From Ophiosphaerella korrae (taxonomy: Eukaryota; Ascomycota; Dothideomycetes; Pleosporales; Phaeosphaeriaceae): a stretch of DNA of 64,000 bases. The stretch is taken from NCBI GenBank assembly GCA_028456385.1, contig JALNQF010000007.1, forward strand, positions 248,001 through 312,000, written 5' to 3'. Positions 31,889 to 43,022 of this stretch are shown here, one piece after another. The position numbers and the translations under genes were made by a program. Within the stretch, counting starts at the first letter, position 1. Every line of letters begins with the position of its first letter. Under the pieces are notes generated by a model. That model made no database searches. It had not been told where the DNA came from and saw only the letters and a list, made by a program, of their open reading frames with translations.

Positions 31889-33238
31889 CTAGTAACGGTA
31901 GATGTCGCTCTTGAAAGGACCCTCGACAGGCAGGCCAAGGTACTCAGCCTGGACGTCGGAGAGCTTGGAGAGCTCGACGTTGACGTGGTCGAGATGTAGG
32001 AGAGCGACCTGCTCGTCGAGGATCTTGGGCAGGACATAGACACCGACGTCGAGCTTACCGGTCTTGCCGAACTCAACGTACTTGTTACCGAAAGCCTCGT
32101 CAGAAGCCTTGTACAGCATGATCTGGGCGAGGACCTGGTTGGTGAAAGAGCAGGACATGACGAAGGAAGAGTGGCCAGTAGCACATCCCAAGTTGACCAG
32201 ACGACCCTCGGCGAGGAGGATGATGTGGCGGCCGCTAGGCATGAGGTAGCGGTCGACTTGGGGCTTGATGTTGGAGACCGACTTAGCGTTCTTCTTGAGC
32301 CAGGCAACGTCGATTTCGATATCGAAGTGACCGATGTTGCAGACAATAGCGTCGTTGGGCATAGCCTCAAAGTGGGTGCCAGTCAGAATGTCACGGCAGC
32401 CAGTAGTGGTGACAAAGATCTGTCCCTGGGGAGCAGCCTTCTCCATGGTGGTAACCTGGAAGCCGGAAACGGCAGCCTGCAGGGCGTTGATGGGATCAAT
32501 CTCGGTGACAATGACGCGGGCGCCCATGCTGTGGAGAGCCTGTGCACAGCCCTTGCCGACATCACCGAAGCCAGCGACGACGGCGACCTTGCCAGCAATC
32601 ATGACGTCGGTAGCACGCTTGATGCCGTCGACCAGCGACTCACGGCAGCCGTACAGGTTGTCAAACTTGGACTTGGTGACCGAGTCGTTGACGTTGATAG
32701 CGGGGACGAGGAGACCATTGCCCTTGAGCATGCGGTACAGGTGGTGCACGCCGGTGGTGGTCTCCTCGGACACGCCGTAGCAGCCCTTGAGCATCTCGGG
32801 GTACTTCTTGTGGACGAGGGCAGTCAGGTCGCCGCCGTCATCGAGGATCAAGTTGAGGCCCTGACCGTCCTTGAAGGCGGTGAGCTGCTGCTCGAGGCAC
32901 CACTCGTACTCCTCCTCGGTCTCGCCCTTCCACGCGAAGACGGGCACACCGGCGGCAGCAATGGCGGCCGCGGCGTGGTCCTGAGTGGAGAAGATGTTGC
33001 ACGACGTCCACGTGAGCTCGGCACCCAGCGACTTGAGCGTCTCAATTAGGACGGCAGTCTGGATGGTCATGTGCAGGCAGCCAGCAATGCGGGCGCCCTT
33101 GAGGGGCTGGTCGGCCGCGTACTTCTCCCGCGTCGCCATCAGACCGGGCATCTCATTCTCGGCGAGCTCAATCTCACGGCGACCGAAGGCCGCGAGGCTG
33201 ATATCGGCGACCTTGAACTTGTGGGCGGGGGCTGACAT
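31889..33238 (-). CDS. SAH1: adenosylhomocysteinase (S-adenosyl-L-homocysteine hydrolase)
   Basis: Cytosolic NAD-dependent enzyme that splits S-adenosylhomocysteine into adenosine and homocysteine, relieving product inhibition of methyltransferases. An uninterrupted frame of 449 residues matches the usual length. Visible family blocks are [38 protein letters not shown], the NAD-binding [10 protein letters not shown], and the C-terminal DIYRY that closes the neighbouring subunit's cofactor site. Strong codon bias gives a long antisense open frame on the plus strand, which I regard as a shadow. High expression is expected from family and codon use, but not shown. Confidence 0.97.
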   Translation of the reverse strand: MSAPAHKFKVADISLAAFGRREIELAENEMPGLMATREKYAADQPLKGARIAGCLHMTIQTAVLIETLKSLGAELTWTSCNIFSTQDHAAAAIAAAGVPVFAWKGETEEEYEWCLEQQLTAFKDGQGLNLILDDGGDLTALVHKKYPEMLKGCYGVSEETTTGVHHLYRMLKGNGLLVPAINVNDSVTKSKFDNLYGCRESLVDGIKRATDVMIAGKVAVVAGFGDVGKGCAQALHSMGARVIVTEIDPINALQAAVSGFQVTTMEKAAPQGQIFVTTTGCRDILTGTHFEAMPNDAIVCNIGHFDIEIDVAWLKKNAKSVSNIKPQVDRYLMPSGRHIILLAEGRLVNLGCATGHSSFVMSCSFTNQVLAQIMLYKASDEAFGNKYVEFGKTGKLDVGVYVLPKILDEQVALLHLDHVNVELSKLSDVQAEYLGLPVEGPFKSDIYRY

Positions 33239-33900
33239 GATGGCGGGTGTCTTGGAGGGGTATTGTCTTGGAAAGGTATGGGGTAGGGGAAGGATGGTGT
33301 TGTGGGGGAAAAGAGAAAGAGAGAAAGAGGATGAGGGGAGGGCAAAGAGGTGGGAGGGTTGAACTTTTCAATGCTTCTTCTGCCCCGCCGTCTCAGGGCC
33401 CCACCAATCGGTCGCGCTTAGTCTACCGTGTTCTGTCACCGCCTTGACGCTTACTCCGCTAATCAACAACGTTGCTCCGAATACTATTTGCTGTCGCCCC
33501 CCTCACTCGCCGAATGTTGGGATCTGAACTTTAATCTCTTTATAATAACCTTCTGTTAGCTCGGGTTTCCAATACGTTTCCTAAACTTCAACCCACCTCG
33601 TTGTGCATGACTTGATTCACTATCTACGCTCCTTTGTCTTCAGCTTTAGACAGGACCACGTAGGCAGGGCTCGGTCTGCAACAAAATTATTGTGTCTTGA
33701 TTCCTAAAGTGTTTGGATGAACAGGTCCGCTCGTGGAAACAGATACTCAACATGGTGCTCCATACATAGTCCGTGTAGTAGCAACCGATATTTCATCCCA
33801 GGCAAAACTCTCCCTGCACAAGTCGTAGTCCCCGGCCTCGCTATTCGGTTGTCCGAACTACGCTATTGGCCCTGATCCAATTGCGTACCACATCAATACT
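33239..33900. promoter_or_regulatory. upstream region of the SAH hydrolase gene
   Basis: A purine/pyrimidine-asymmetric stretch rich in G and A on the plus strand (so C/T-rich on the coding strand) lies directly upstream of the start at about 33250-33360. Such CT-rich leaders are common in strongly expressed fungal genes. Transcription start and elements cannot be fixed from sequence alone. Confidence 0.4.
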
Positions 33901-35768
33901 CAGACAAAGCCAGGGCCCATCAAGTAGATCCCTCTCAAAAAAAAAATGGATTTTCTACCTCCTTGTTCATTCTTGATTATTTTATCTACCGTGTTTACTT
34001 CTATCCACACCATCCGATCAATATCGAGCATTCAATTCATCAACTCAACCAACAATATATCTGCTGCGACACGAAAAGCACACAATCGGCCCGCGAAATT
34101 GCACTTTCTCAGTAAAATAGTACTCTGAGTAATCACACTGGGACATGGTCGACCATAAACGGAGAATATGCTAAAATGTCGTAATCCTCTAAAGAGGTAA
34201 TTCGAAATGTCCATGCATAGCACTATTATACCATGATGTTCATTCACTGCTTAAGATAGCTCCTCAACTTTGAATGTTATCAACTTACATGGCCGTGACC
34301 TATTCTCTTGCTATCAATTTTGGATAATGAGCCTATGTTCCCAACTGTTATAATGGACAGATTACCACAAAGGGCAATGACTTCCCTAAGATCCTGTTAC
34401 AGTTACTTGTACAATATCTGTTACTCCAAATGACACTGATATCATGAGTGCTTTTATAATGGTATTAGGTAATTTCACACCGAAAATAAGACCACGCTTT
34501 ATGTCTACAAGTCCTCTTTGAAGGTTGGACTATGAAGTAGTTATCAAAAAACCGATCAACGACTTGCGTAGAAGTATTTTGAGTGAAGCAATGGCCTATC
34601 AAACACGACGTAACCTGCGTTTACTCTATCATATTTACCAAAATGACCAATGTAGGTCAAGAAATAACTCTTCAATAGCTGTATTGACGACGCGCAGTGC
34701 TACATAAACAATATACGCCGGATCGTATCGTATAACGCCAACGCAAAGACCAATCCATAGCATATGAGTCTGTCTCCATTGCGATCACATAAATCACATC
34801 ACCTTTCTCATAAAGCTCTCGCCATCCAAACACAGATATTGACCTTTCTTCACTATCTATTGGCTAATTTCTTCAACGCCATCCGGCACCACTAGCTTTT
34901 CCTCTCATCTGAATATCCCACACAATACTTTTAAGAGCTCTTCCCTTACTACTTAACCGTCTCTCCTCGCTACCCTCTACGTACCGTCCTATGACACTAC
35001 TCCACCCGGCATAACATCGCCCAAGCGATATACTGAGGTCGTCTTCTTCGTCTTCAAGCATCGATGTAAATTATTATATGGAGTATGAAATCTGTATTGA
35101 TCTGGACAGTGAGTATTCATTGCTGTCGAACTGATTTGGCCAGGGCGCCGAGACTCGTCTAAGTTGGCATCTGCATTTGTATACAGATACAGTGTAAGTA
35201 ACATGGTTTCCTGGGATGGTTTGAAGGCTCTGAATACTATAGGCTGGATTTTGGATGAGGAGAAGAGGTGTAGCTAGGGGCCGGGGGCGTGGTGCTTTGC
35301 ATGGCGTACATGAGCGTTGGAGGGCTTTTCTTATGCTGATAGACTATACGAGAAGATGAAAAGGGCCTTTATCTAGAAGACTAGGTAATGGTTAGGGAAA
35401 GGATGTCTAGGATTTGAAATATTAGTCAAATAGGAAGCGGCTTCATGATATGTACTTCTCTCGGAACATTTCCATGATATCACATCACAACACATCCACC
35501 ACTAGCTATTACCTTTACCGGTCTTGTACGTACCTGAAAAAACCCCATACAATATTTACTCGTTTCCAATGTGTTATTTCTTTGTCGAACGCGAAGGTTC
35601 TCCGCTTCAATGACACCAAACAGTATTGCAATTTTACTCTTCTATTTGTCCTCACTCTCTATAACATCAAGGCGGACAACATAATACAGATGCGTCGAAA
35701 AACGAAAACGCGCTAAAGTATATATCATGATCTTTTCTGTTATTCAGAAACAGGTGTATCAACGTGTT
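33901..35768. other. AT-rich gene-free block
   Basis: Clearly more AT-rich than the flanking genes, with short ORFs, frequent TA dinucleotides and no intact gene. Minus-strand frames between about 34240 and 34720 include short protein-like stretches broken by stops, which I could not identify. It may be a decayed repeat or gene remnant, as suggested by the neighbouring dehydrogenase fragment. Confidence 0.45.
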
Positions 35769-36035
35769 CTACTTTTTGGTATTAGCAACTTCAGCATCTA
35801 CGTTAACTACGCTAGGCGCCTTTTTCTCAAGTAGCGATAGGAGTGTGCGCGTGAAAAGAATGGGCGCGACATAAACAACTCCGACTTGTGTGCTCAAGCC
35901 ATTTTCATCGAGTTTTGGCCTTTACAGCATATCGGCGTTGACGAAGTTATTAGGCCTCTACTCTTCCTTGGCGAACCTCTTGGCTACGCGATTCACCTCT
36001 TCGGGCAATGAAACAGGAATTAAGATTGAGGCGGA
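35769..36035 (-). pseudogene. short-chain dehydrogenase/reductase fragment with stops
   Basis: A single minus-strand frame of 89 codons reads like the middle of a classical SDR. It has a helix with VNRVAKRFAKEE, then FVNADML (in place of the NNAG motif), RPKLDENGLSTQVGVVYVAP, ILFTRTLLSLLEK and PSVVNV. Two internal stops interrupt it: TAG at 35960-35958 and TAA at 35924-35922. The N-terminal Rossmann glycine motif and the catalytic YxxxK are not recognisable nearby, so it is a fragment. It lies in AT-rich sequence. NAG changed to NAD, and both stops could arise by C-to-T or G-to-A changes. The family call rests on motif order only. Confidence 0.5.
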
Positions 36036-37687
36036 CATAGCAGGTTCCTATAGACGGACTAATACTTAATGACCGAAAGATATCTCCAATCATGTGTGGC
36101 GAATGGGCCCTGTTAATTTCGAATGAGTGTATTGTATTGTAATGGTGGTGGTAATTCATTTCTAGAGAGTTGCGGGACCTTTTATACGTCTCCTCTCTCC
36201 TCATATAGTTGGTCAGTTTTGACGATATTGATAACAATTTCTCGCTTTCAAGCACCATGAAAGCCGTTTATTACATACGTTAAATTATAACCAATCATTA
36301 CAAACATCAGAGATGAAGCATGATTGCTGGATAAGATTTGATTGAATTCTATGCGCACGAGCCATGCTCAAGAATTTGTGCTCCCCCCTTGTATGATTGT
36401 GCTTCTCTATACTGAGCGAGAGACGGTTTTGCCATTGCGTCATAGCAGATAGCAGGTGACTGTGACAGTCCTGAAAAGGATCAAGCATTCTACCCCAACG
36501 CTTGCCTTCTGGAGACTTCTTTCAACGTGGTGAATCCAGATAAGTATCTTCTCCAGCGAGCAGAAAAGCGAATTCTGTGCCACGTACCAACACCGAGGGT
36601 GTTGGGACACATCGCACACTAACAAAACACAAAACACCGAGTTTTCCGGGGTGAAACGCAAGCAAGCGTGCGGCTGAAGCTGTCGCGCGTACTCCGCCAG
36701 TTACCTTGCTGTGTCTTGCTGTATCGACCAGGCCAACGCCGATTTCGCCGACGGTGCATGAAAGCTTGTTCCAGGAAAGCAAGTGGTCACGACACTAATT
36801 ATTGAGTGGCAGCGGCTGACAAAGGGTTTCACGAGCCGCCTCCTGTGCTTCCTTAGTGGGTTGGGCAGCGCGGCAGCAACACGACACAAGCGGGCGTGTA
36901 AATATGTGGACCAAAGTGTAGATGGGCAAAACAGCATGAAATTTGATCATCTATTTCGAGCAATATCTACATCGATGCCTGTAGCCGCTCGTCAAGGCAT
37001 CCAGCAGAGGAAGCCTTGCAGCGTGTCGCATTTACGCCCCCACCAGCCAAGGTGAAAAGAGCTCTCAGGCGTCCTGGTAGGCGCGCCAAATTTAGAGCTG
37101 CCCCTCTTTTCTCTCTCTACCCGCCCCAGACCCAGACGCTCTCGCAAACAACCAAGCAGAGCAAAGAGACATCAACAGACAGGCGAATGGAGCAGCGCTG
37201 CTTGGTATTTGCAACACACCGCCTCGTGCGACAAAGGCGTGGACATGTGCCCTAGCACTGGCCTTGCACTGCAGATGATGCACTGCAGGCGGGTTCACTA
37301 GACTGGTCTTCTGCAGCCCCGGGCGGGAGCCTGATGACTAGCGCATCGTGGGTTGGTCACCTCTTGCTTTGGCCCCCAAAACCATGGGCCAGCTGCTTTT
37401 CTTTCAAATGTTCTGGCCGCTGCCGCACTTTCCACGCCTTTCCCTCTAATTCTTACGTTAGTATACTTGTTGTGCTGTGCCTGCTGCGTGTCAGACGGCC
37501 TGTGCCTGCCCGCCCCTCAGCACGTTGCATTCCTTCATCCCTTCCTTCACCCCGCCTTCGTCTGATTACAACTGAGACAGAGTCGCCTTATCTTGGACTA
37601 AACTGATCACTTCTTACCCGTGCTTCGTCTTCTATCTCTCTTCTCAGGTCCATCTTCATTCAACCCTTATCACCTGCCCCTCCAGCC
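36036..37687. other. intergenic stretch before the coiled-coil gene
   Basis: The first part (to about 36500) is AT-rich like the preceding block. The remainder returns to normal composition and should contain the coiled-coil gene promoter. The C/T-rich tract from about 37450 to 37685 is a likely 5' leader. No further gene is supported. Confidence 0.4.
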
Positions 37688-39722
37688 ATGGGTTCTTCCG
37701 AGTATGATTACGAGGAGGACGACGAGTGGCGGCATAGTAAATACACCTCTGGTGCTCGCCATGTCTACCGCTCTGAAGTACCCAAACTACCACCACGCAA
37801 ACCTCGATACGACGATGAGGTGCGCCCCGACTATGGCCGCCGAACGAGCGAATTTTTAGCTCCTGAGGTTCACTATACTACCAATCTACATCGCACCCGT
37901 TCACAGGGTCACGCGCCAGCTCCCAACGTGACAATTTACAACACCACGCGTAATGACAATGACAGTAGCCCCAACGTGCGCACAGAGCACAAAGACACCA
38001 CCTCTGACCGTGGTCGTTCGAGTCGCAGAATGCCTGGTGAATGGGGTATCGAAGACCAGATTGCTGAACTGAAGCTAGAAGTGAAGCGGCAAGCCCGCTC
38101 CAGCTCTAGACACGATCATCATCATTACGATCACCACTCACCTCATCGCGCCGACCCTCGCGACTACGAGGACAAGATCCAGCTATCTCTTGCTCAGGAA
38201 CGCCTCAGAGAGGCCCAAGAGAAGATCGAGAGGGAACGTCGCAATGGCGAGATTGAGCAGCGAGAGGACCTACTTAGGCGAAAGCTCGAAATCAAGTACA
38301 TCACGGATAAAGCAGAGCGGGAAGCTGAAGAGAATCGCATCAGACTTCAAGAGGATCGCCTTAGGCAGGAATGGGAGCTGAAACGAGAGAGGGAAGAACG
38401 CGAGCGCGAACAGCGAGCTCGCGACGAGAAAGAAAAGGAGAAGAGGATTATTGCAGAGAATAGAGCTAACATGTCTCGAGAGAAGAGAGAGAAGGAGGAA
38501 GAGCGCGAAAAACTTGTCCTCGAGATGGAGAGGGAAAAGAGAGAACAAGAAGAAGGGTACAGAAGGCTTCTTGCTGAGCAGAGGGCAAAAATGTTCAAGG
38601 AGAAGAAGGAGAAGGAAGAGGAACGCGATAGACTGATCGCCGAAATGGAGAAGGAGAAGAGGATCCAAGAAGAAGAGCATAGACGGCTGCTCGCCGATCA
38701 AAGAGCGAAAATAGCGAAGGAGAAGCGAGAGAAGGAAGAGGAACGCGACAGATATCTCGCCGAGATGGAGAAAGAACGTGTTGAAGAGGAGCTCCGCCGG
38801 AAGCGCATCATCGATGAGAATACGGCCAAGCTCGAGAGAGAGGCCCGTGAGAATGAAGAAAAGGAAAAGGCAAAGAAACTCGAGCTGGAGAGGCTGATGT
38901 TAGAGAAAGAAGCAAATGCGGCTAAAGAGGCTAGGGAGGCTAAAGAAGCACAACAACGCGCCATTGATGCACACAACAAAAAGAAGGCAGAAGAAGAGGC
39001 AGAGCATCAACGTATGATCTACGAATACGAACGCAAGAAGGCCTTGGAAGCTGAAAAGGAAAAGAAAGCGCTTGAAGAGCTCAAACTAAAGATCCGGCTC
39101 CAAGAGGAGCAGGAGAAGCAGAAGGAGAAAGAAGAATATGAACGCTTTTTACAGAAGCAAAAGGCGGAAGACGAGAAGGAGAAGGCCAAGAAAAAGGAAC
39201 GAGAGGAGGAACTTGAGCGGGCTATGCGTGACAAGCTGTCCCAGTTCGGATTTCAGGACAACCAGATTCAGGCAATGGTCCATGCAGAGAGGCAGAAAGA
39301 CTTACAACCAGGAATGGCACCGCACAATCCATTGCGCATCGCTCCCCAGCCTACATATGCGAAGATTTCGAAGAGCTATCTGGACATTGAAACATTGCAC
39401 TACTACGACATTCCCTACGAACAGGATGTGGTACGTTCTCTACACGTCTCTCTTTGCTCATACATTTGCTAACTACATACTATAGGACCCTAATTATATC
39501 ATTGTTTTGCGCGAGATGAGCCAACGCGACACTGATGTTCTCTTTGAACACACCCGTCGTCTCCGCTCCGGCCATGGTAGTCGCTTGTTTATTGAGCCTG
39601 AGGGTCGTGACCGACATGGCAGGAAAGAGTACGCATTTGTACGCAAACCATCAAGATCACGATCACGCAGCGACGTGGGCCGTTCTGGCAGAAAGGTTGT
39701 TACACTAAGAGACATGTTCTAG
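37688..39722 (+). CDS. highly charged coiled-coil protein with 40-residue repeats
   Basis: About 659 residues, function unknown. Residues 1-165 are polar and likely disordered, with a His-rich patch (HDHHHYDHH). From about 165 to 520 the protein is almost only Glu, Lys and Arg with spaced Leu/Ile/Ala, as in a long coiled coil or single alpha-helix. Four units begin at 38441, 38561, 38681 and 38801, exactly 120 nt apart, each starting like RRLLAEQRAK. The C-terminal part after DKLSQFGF is more globular (TYAKISKSYLDIETLHYYDIPYE, DPNYIIVLREM) and ends in an Arg/Ser-rich tail. Exons: 37688-39430 and 39486-39722, with one 55-nt intron. The C-terminal block looks conserved, but I cannot name the family. 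Confidence 0.87.
38441..38920 (+). repeat. 120-bp in-frame repeats encoding a helical unit
   Basis: Four diverged copies start at 38441, 38561, 38681 and 38801, each 40 codons, inside the coiled-coil protein. Copies two and three are the most alike and copy four is the most diverged in its second half. The unit length is not a multiple of seven, so a simple heptad register would slip between units. Confidence 0.7.
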
Positions 39723-40299
39723 GGATTTAAGGATAGAGGGTTGGAAAGATTTATTACTTATTTTGGTACACTTGAATGATGGAGGTTTGACAGCGTTCGT
39801 TTGGCTTGGCGTACATATTTTGTTCATCCTTTCAAATATAGCATTCATGTCTCTACTCTGTTGATTCGATATCCGGCGTTCTGTATTCTTCGTAGCATCT
39901 ACTATATAAATATGTACTATTATGCACTTAAATCTCGATGTAGATACGTACATCTGTATGACAGAGATGCGTGTCACTGCATCTCAACAGCTGCACAGCT
40001 CTTCACCGGTCTGTAGTGCAGTACCAATGCCGGTCTAAGTTATTGGTGATAAACCTACTCATGTTGCAGGGGCGGGGGAGGGGGTTTTCAGCTCCGGTGC
40101 TGAACTTAGGTGGCGTGCCGAGCAGTAGCTTGTTCACGTGCCTCTTTTGTGGTAGAGGCAGGTGGTAGTCGGCCCGTAGTAATGGAGCCTCGGCTTTTGC
40201 ATCAGCAATCGATGTTGCGCAACTCTCGTCGCATCAAATCTCACATCCTAAGTCGTTCGTTTTAGTATGCAGCGGTAGTATTTTTATTACTTATTAGCT
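39723..40299. other. intergenic stretch, no gene seen
   Basis: This 577-nt gap lies between the coiled-coil gene and PEX20, both on the plus strand. It should hold the first gene's 3' end and the PEX20 promoter. No coding sequence is supported. Confidence 0.35.
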
Positions 40300-42101
40300 A
40301 TGGGGGATTCTCTTTGTGGGCCTTCAAATGCCCTCCAAAACTTCCAGAAACATAGTACTGTCGATCGGACCTTGCAGCAGGACCGCTTGATCGGTCGTCA
40401 ATCTCCGTCACAAGTAGGTATCTAACTTGATATTTGAAGGCATGGCGCTGATTTGCATAGGGATTCAGATCGTCTTCAGGTCTGAATACAGGCGCACTAG
40501 ACTCCGAGTTCAACGCTTTTCAAGCAGGACGCCCTGGTGCGCTTCCACAAGACTTCCACCATGCTCCACAGTTTGCGCATACACTCCCCCCTCAGTTCGC
40601 GCAAGCACCGCAAGCCCCAGGCTGGGCGAATGACTTTCAGCGCCTAAACATCTCCAACTCTCCTGTACAGTCAATACCACAGCACCAGCCACAGGTGCCG
40701 AATATAGCGACATCATGGCACCAGGACTTCATGGCCCAACAGGCGACGGCTACTCAGGGACCGGCGCTTCGACCACAGAATACATATGGGGGCATACTGG
40801 CATATAAAATGGGAGGGTTTGGTGGACAGTCTTTCATGCCGCCGTCTGGGATGCAATCATTAGGGAAGCAGCCGGTACAAGAGGCTGTACCCGCCTTTGA
40901 CGAGGCCGCTTTTGAGCAAGCTTTCAAGCAAGCAGAACAAGAAGCGCAGCAAGATGCGCTTAGCGCAGAAGTTGAGCAAATTTCAGCGCAGCCATCCCAG
41001 GCCAGCCAAGATGCCTTGAAAAGCGACTCTGATGCGGATTCCCTTCTTCTACGAATACGGGAGGCTCGACCAGGTGTGTAGCATGACCCCGTTACATGAA
41101 TGATGCTAACTCTCCAAATAGCCGTCTACTCGGCCATCCAAGTTTTTAGTGAGACTGGCTTTGGTCGTACCGAAGAAGCCATTAGCATCCTCGAGAGCAT
41201 GTCACGCCTGCAACAAAATGGTCGACTTATCGAGGACGCAAGCGAGGGGAGTTGGATTGTAGACACGCTACAGAGATTGGTCAATCGTGATACCGCCCCA
41301 CAAGAAATCAAGACCCGTGCCGAGAGTTTGATCAGATCCATCAATGAACGACTAATGTCACAATACCCTTTGACCGCCAATGTAGCCACGAGAAAGGAAC
41401 GTATACTAGAAGACCTGGAAGTGCTGGAGGCGATGGGGTATATGCGCTCTCCGCAGCTCGAGCGAGTGGAGCCGCAGCCCGAGCAAGAACAAGCTAAAGA
41501 AGAGAAACCACAAGTAAACAACGACGATGAAATGGCAGCAACAGCAGGCCACCTCCTCGAAAAAGTCGCCGATAACACAAGCGAGAAGTTCCAAAACTCC
41601 CAGTTCCTGACCCTCATGCGCCGCCTCCGAGATCGCGAAGTGCGCGTTGAAGAAGACAAAATCGTCACAGTGATTGAGCAAGCCAACGCAACCACAACCA
41701 CGCAACAAGCACAACCAACCCCCCAATCAACCAGCTCGCCAATCCACCCATCCTCCCGAATACCCCCTATCGACCCTAACATCCTCACTCACGCCGACAC
41801 CTCCTTTGCCATGCCGGACTATCCCGCCACAGACCAACTACCACAGTAGGCTCCATACCCCAAACCACACGCCACCCCATAATGACTCGACAGATCACAG
41901 CCCGACGTAGATTCGTCCACGGCGCTCGGGTTTGAGCGAGAGTGGGACGATATCCCCTATCTGAATCCTGGTGACATATCAGGGTCGCGGAAGAGGCAGT
42001 ATACAGCGCGCATCCCGAGCGCGGAGCAGGATAGGGATGAATGGAGGAGCACGATGCCCGGGCGGGATCCGGTGACGGCGGAGAGGGGTCCCGTGGTGTA
42101 A
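40300..42101 (+). CDS. PEX20: peroxin Pex20, PTS2 import co-receptor
   Basis: Cycling co-receptor that works with Pex7 to import PTS2 proteins into peroxisomes in filamentous fungi. About 552 residues. The N-terminus MGDSLCGPSNALQ carries the conserved Cys (C6) used for monoubiquitination and recycling. Two WxxxF-type motifs that bind Pex14/Pex13 are WANDF (W93) and WHQDF (W124). The C-terminal part has the family block HLLEKVADNTSEKFQNS followed by FLTLMRRLRDREVRVE. Exons: 40300-40413, 40461-41073, 41122-41845 and 41894-42101, with introns of 46-48 nt. The first exon is essential to the call because it supplies the Cys. The last exon adds an acidic/aromatic tail (WDDIPYLNPGDIS) in frame. Confidence 0.92.
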
Positions 42102-43022
42102 ATGGATATGGATATGGATATGGTGAGGATCAATGGACAGGGAAAAGGCAAGGGAAAGGGGGGTGGTGGAGTTGTGGGCGCGGTCAAATGGCATGAATAC
42201 ATGCGCGGCACGATGTCTCCTTTACACGCTACATCGATAGAATATTTTTGCACTTCCTTTGCCTCGGTGCATTTCTTGGATAGGCATCGACACGAACATG
42301 GGCTTCACTCATCTCACATTACGCACGCATATTGATAAGTAAATCAAATCAAGTTCAAATAGCCCCCGCTTTCAAATTACGCACAAAGGTCCCCCCATCC
42401 TCCTCGCCCTAAGGCGATGATGAAAATCGAAAAAAAAAATAAAATAGTCCTGTTTCCCCCTCATAAACCCCCGAACATGCTCAGCGAGAAACGAGCATCA
42501 AACAAACAAAGAATTTCATGCCCTAACCAACGCTCGCAAAGCCACACAGCACATGTTAATCCAAGAAGGAGGGAAGGCGGGGGGGGGGGGGGGGGGTGTT
42601 CAATCTGGCCGTTTGAATTTCGCTTGGCACACCGGTATATAGTACAGTATTACACTTTACGCGGGTAGGTATGCTGGTACATAATTGGGACGCAAGAAAA
42701 TAGGTGTGTGAAAACGAAGAGAAAAAAACTAGAAAAAGGGGTATGGGGCAAAGTATGTGTAGTAGTGATCCTTGCGCCTGGAAAAAGGGAGGAAAAGGGG
42801 CGGCATGGATACGTGTGTGGGAAAGATATGCCGATGCTCATGCGTTGCAAATCGTCAAAACATAAAACATGTCGAAGAAGGGAGGATTGGACGGGGATGA
42901 ATTCAGTGGTGGATTGGGCGGGGGTATGTGGTGGTCCTTTTTTTTGCCCGGAGATATGCGCCAGATGAAGCAGGTAGGTGGTGAAAAAGAAGATACATGA
43001 AGCTTGAATGGTGGGTGGGATA
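42102..43022. other. convergent 3' region with a long G run
   Basis: This 921-nt gap lies between PEX20 and the kinesin gene, which converge. It contains three GGATAT units at about 42104-42121, a run of about 17 G at 42580-42596, and purine-rich stretches. No gene is supported. Confidence 0.45.

Noticed and set aside
32171..33049. A 292-codon open frame on the plus strand inside the SAH hydrolase gene
   Set aside because: It is exactly antisense to a strongly codon-biased gene, which removes stop codons on the opposite strand. Its translation is low in complexity and has no domain.
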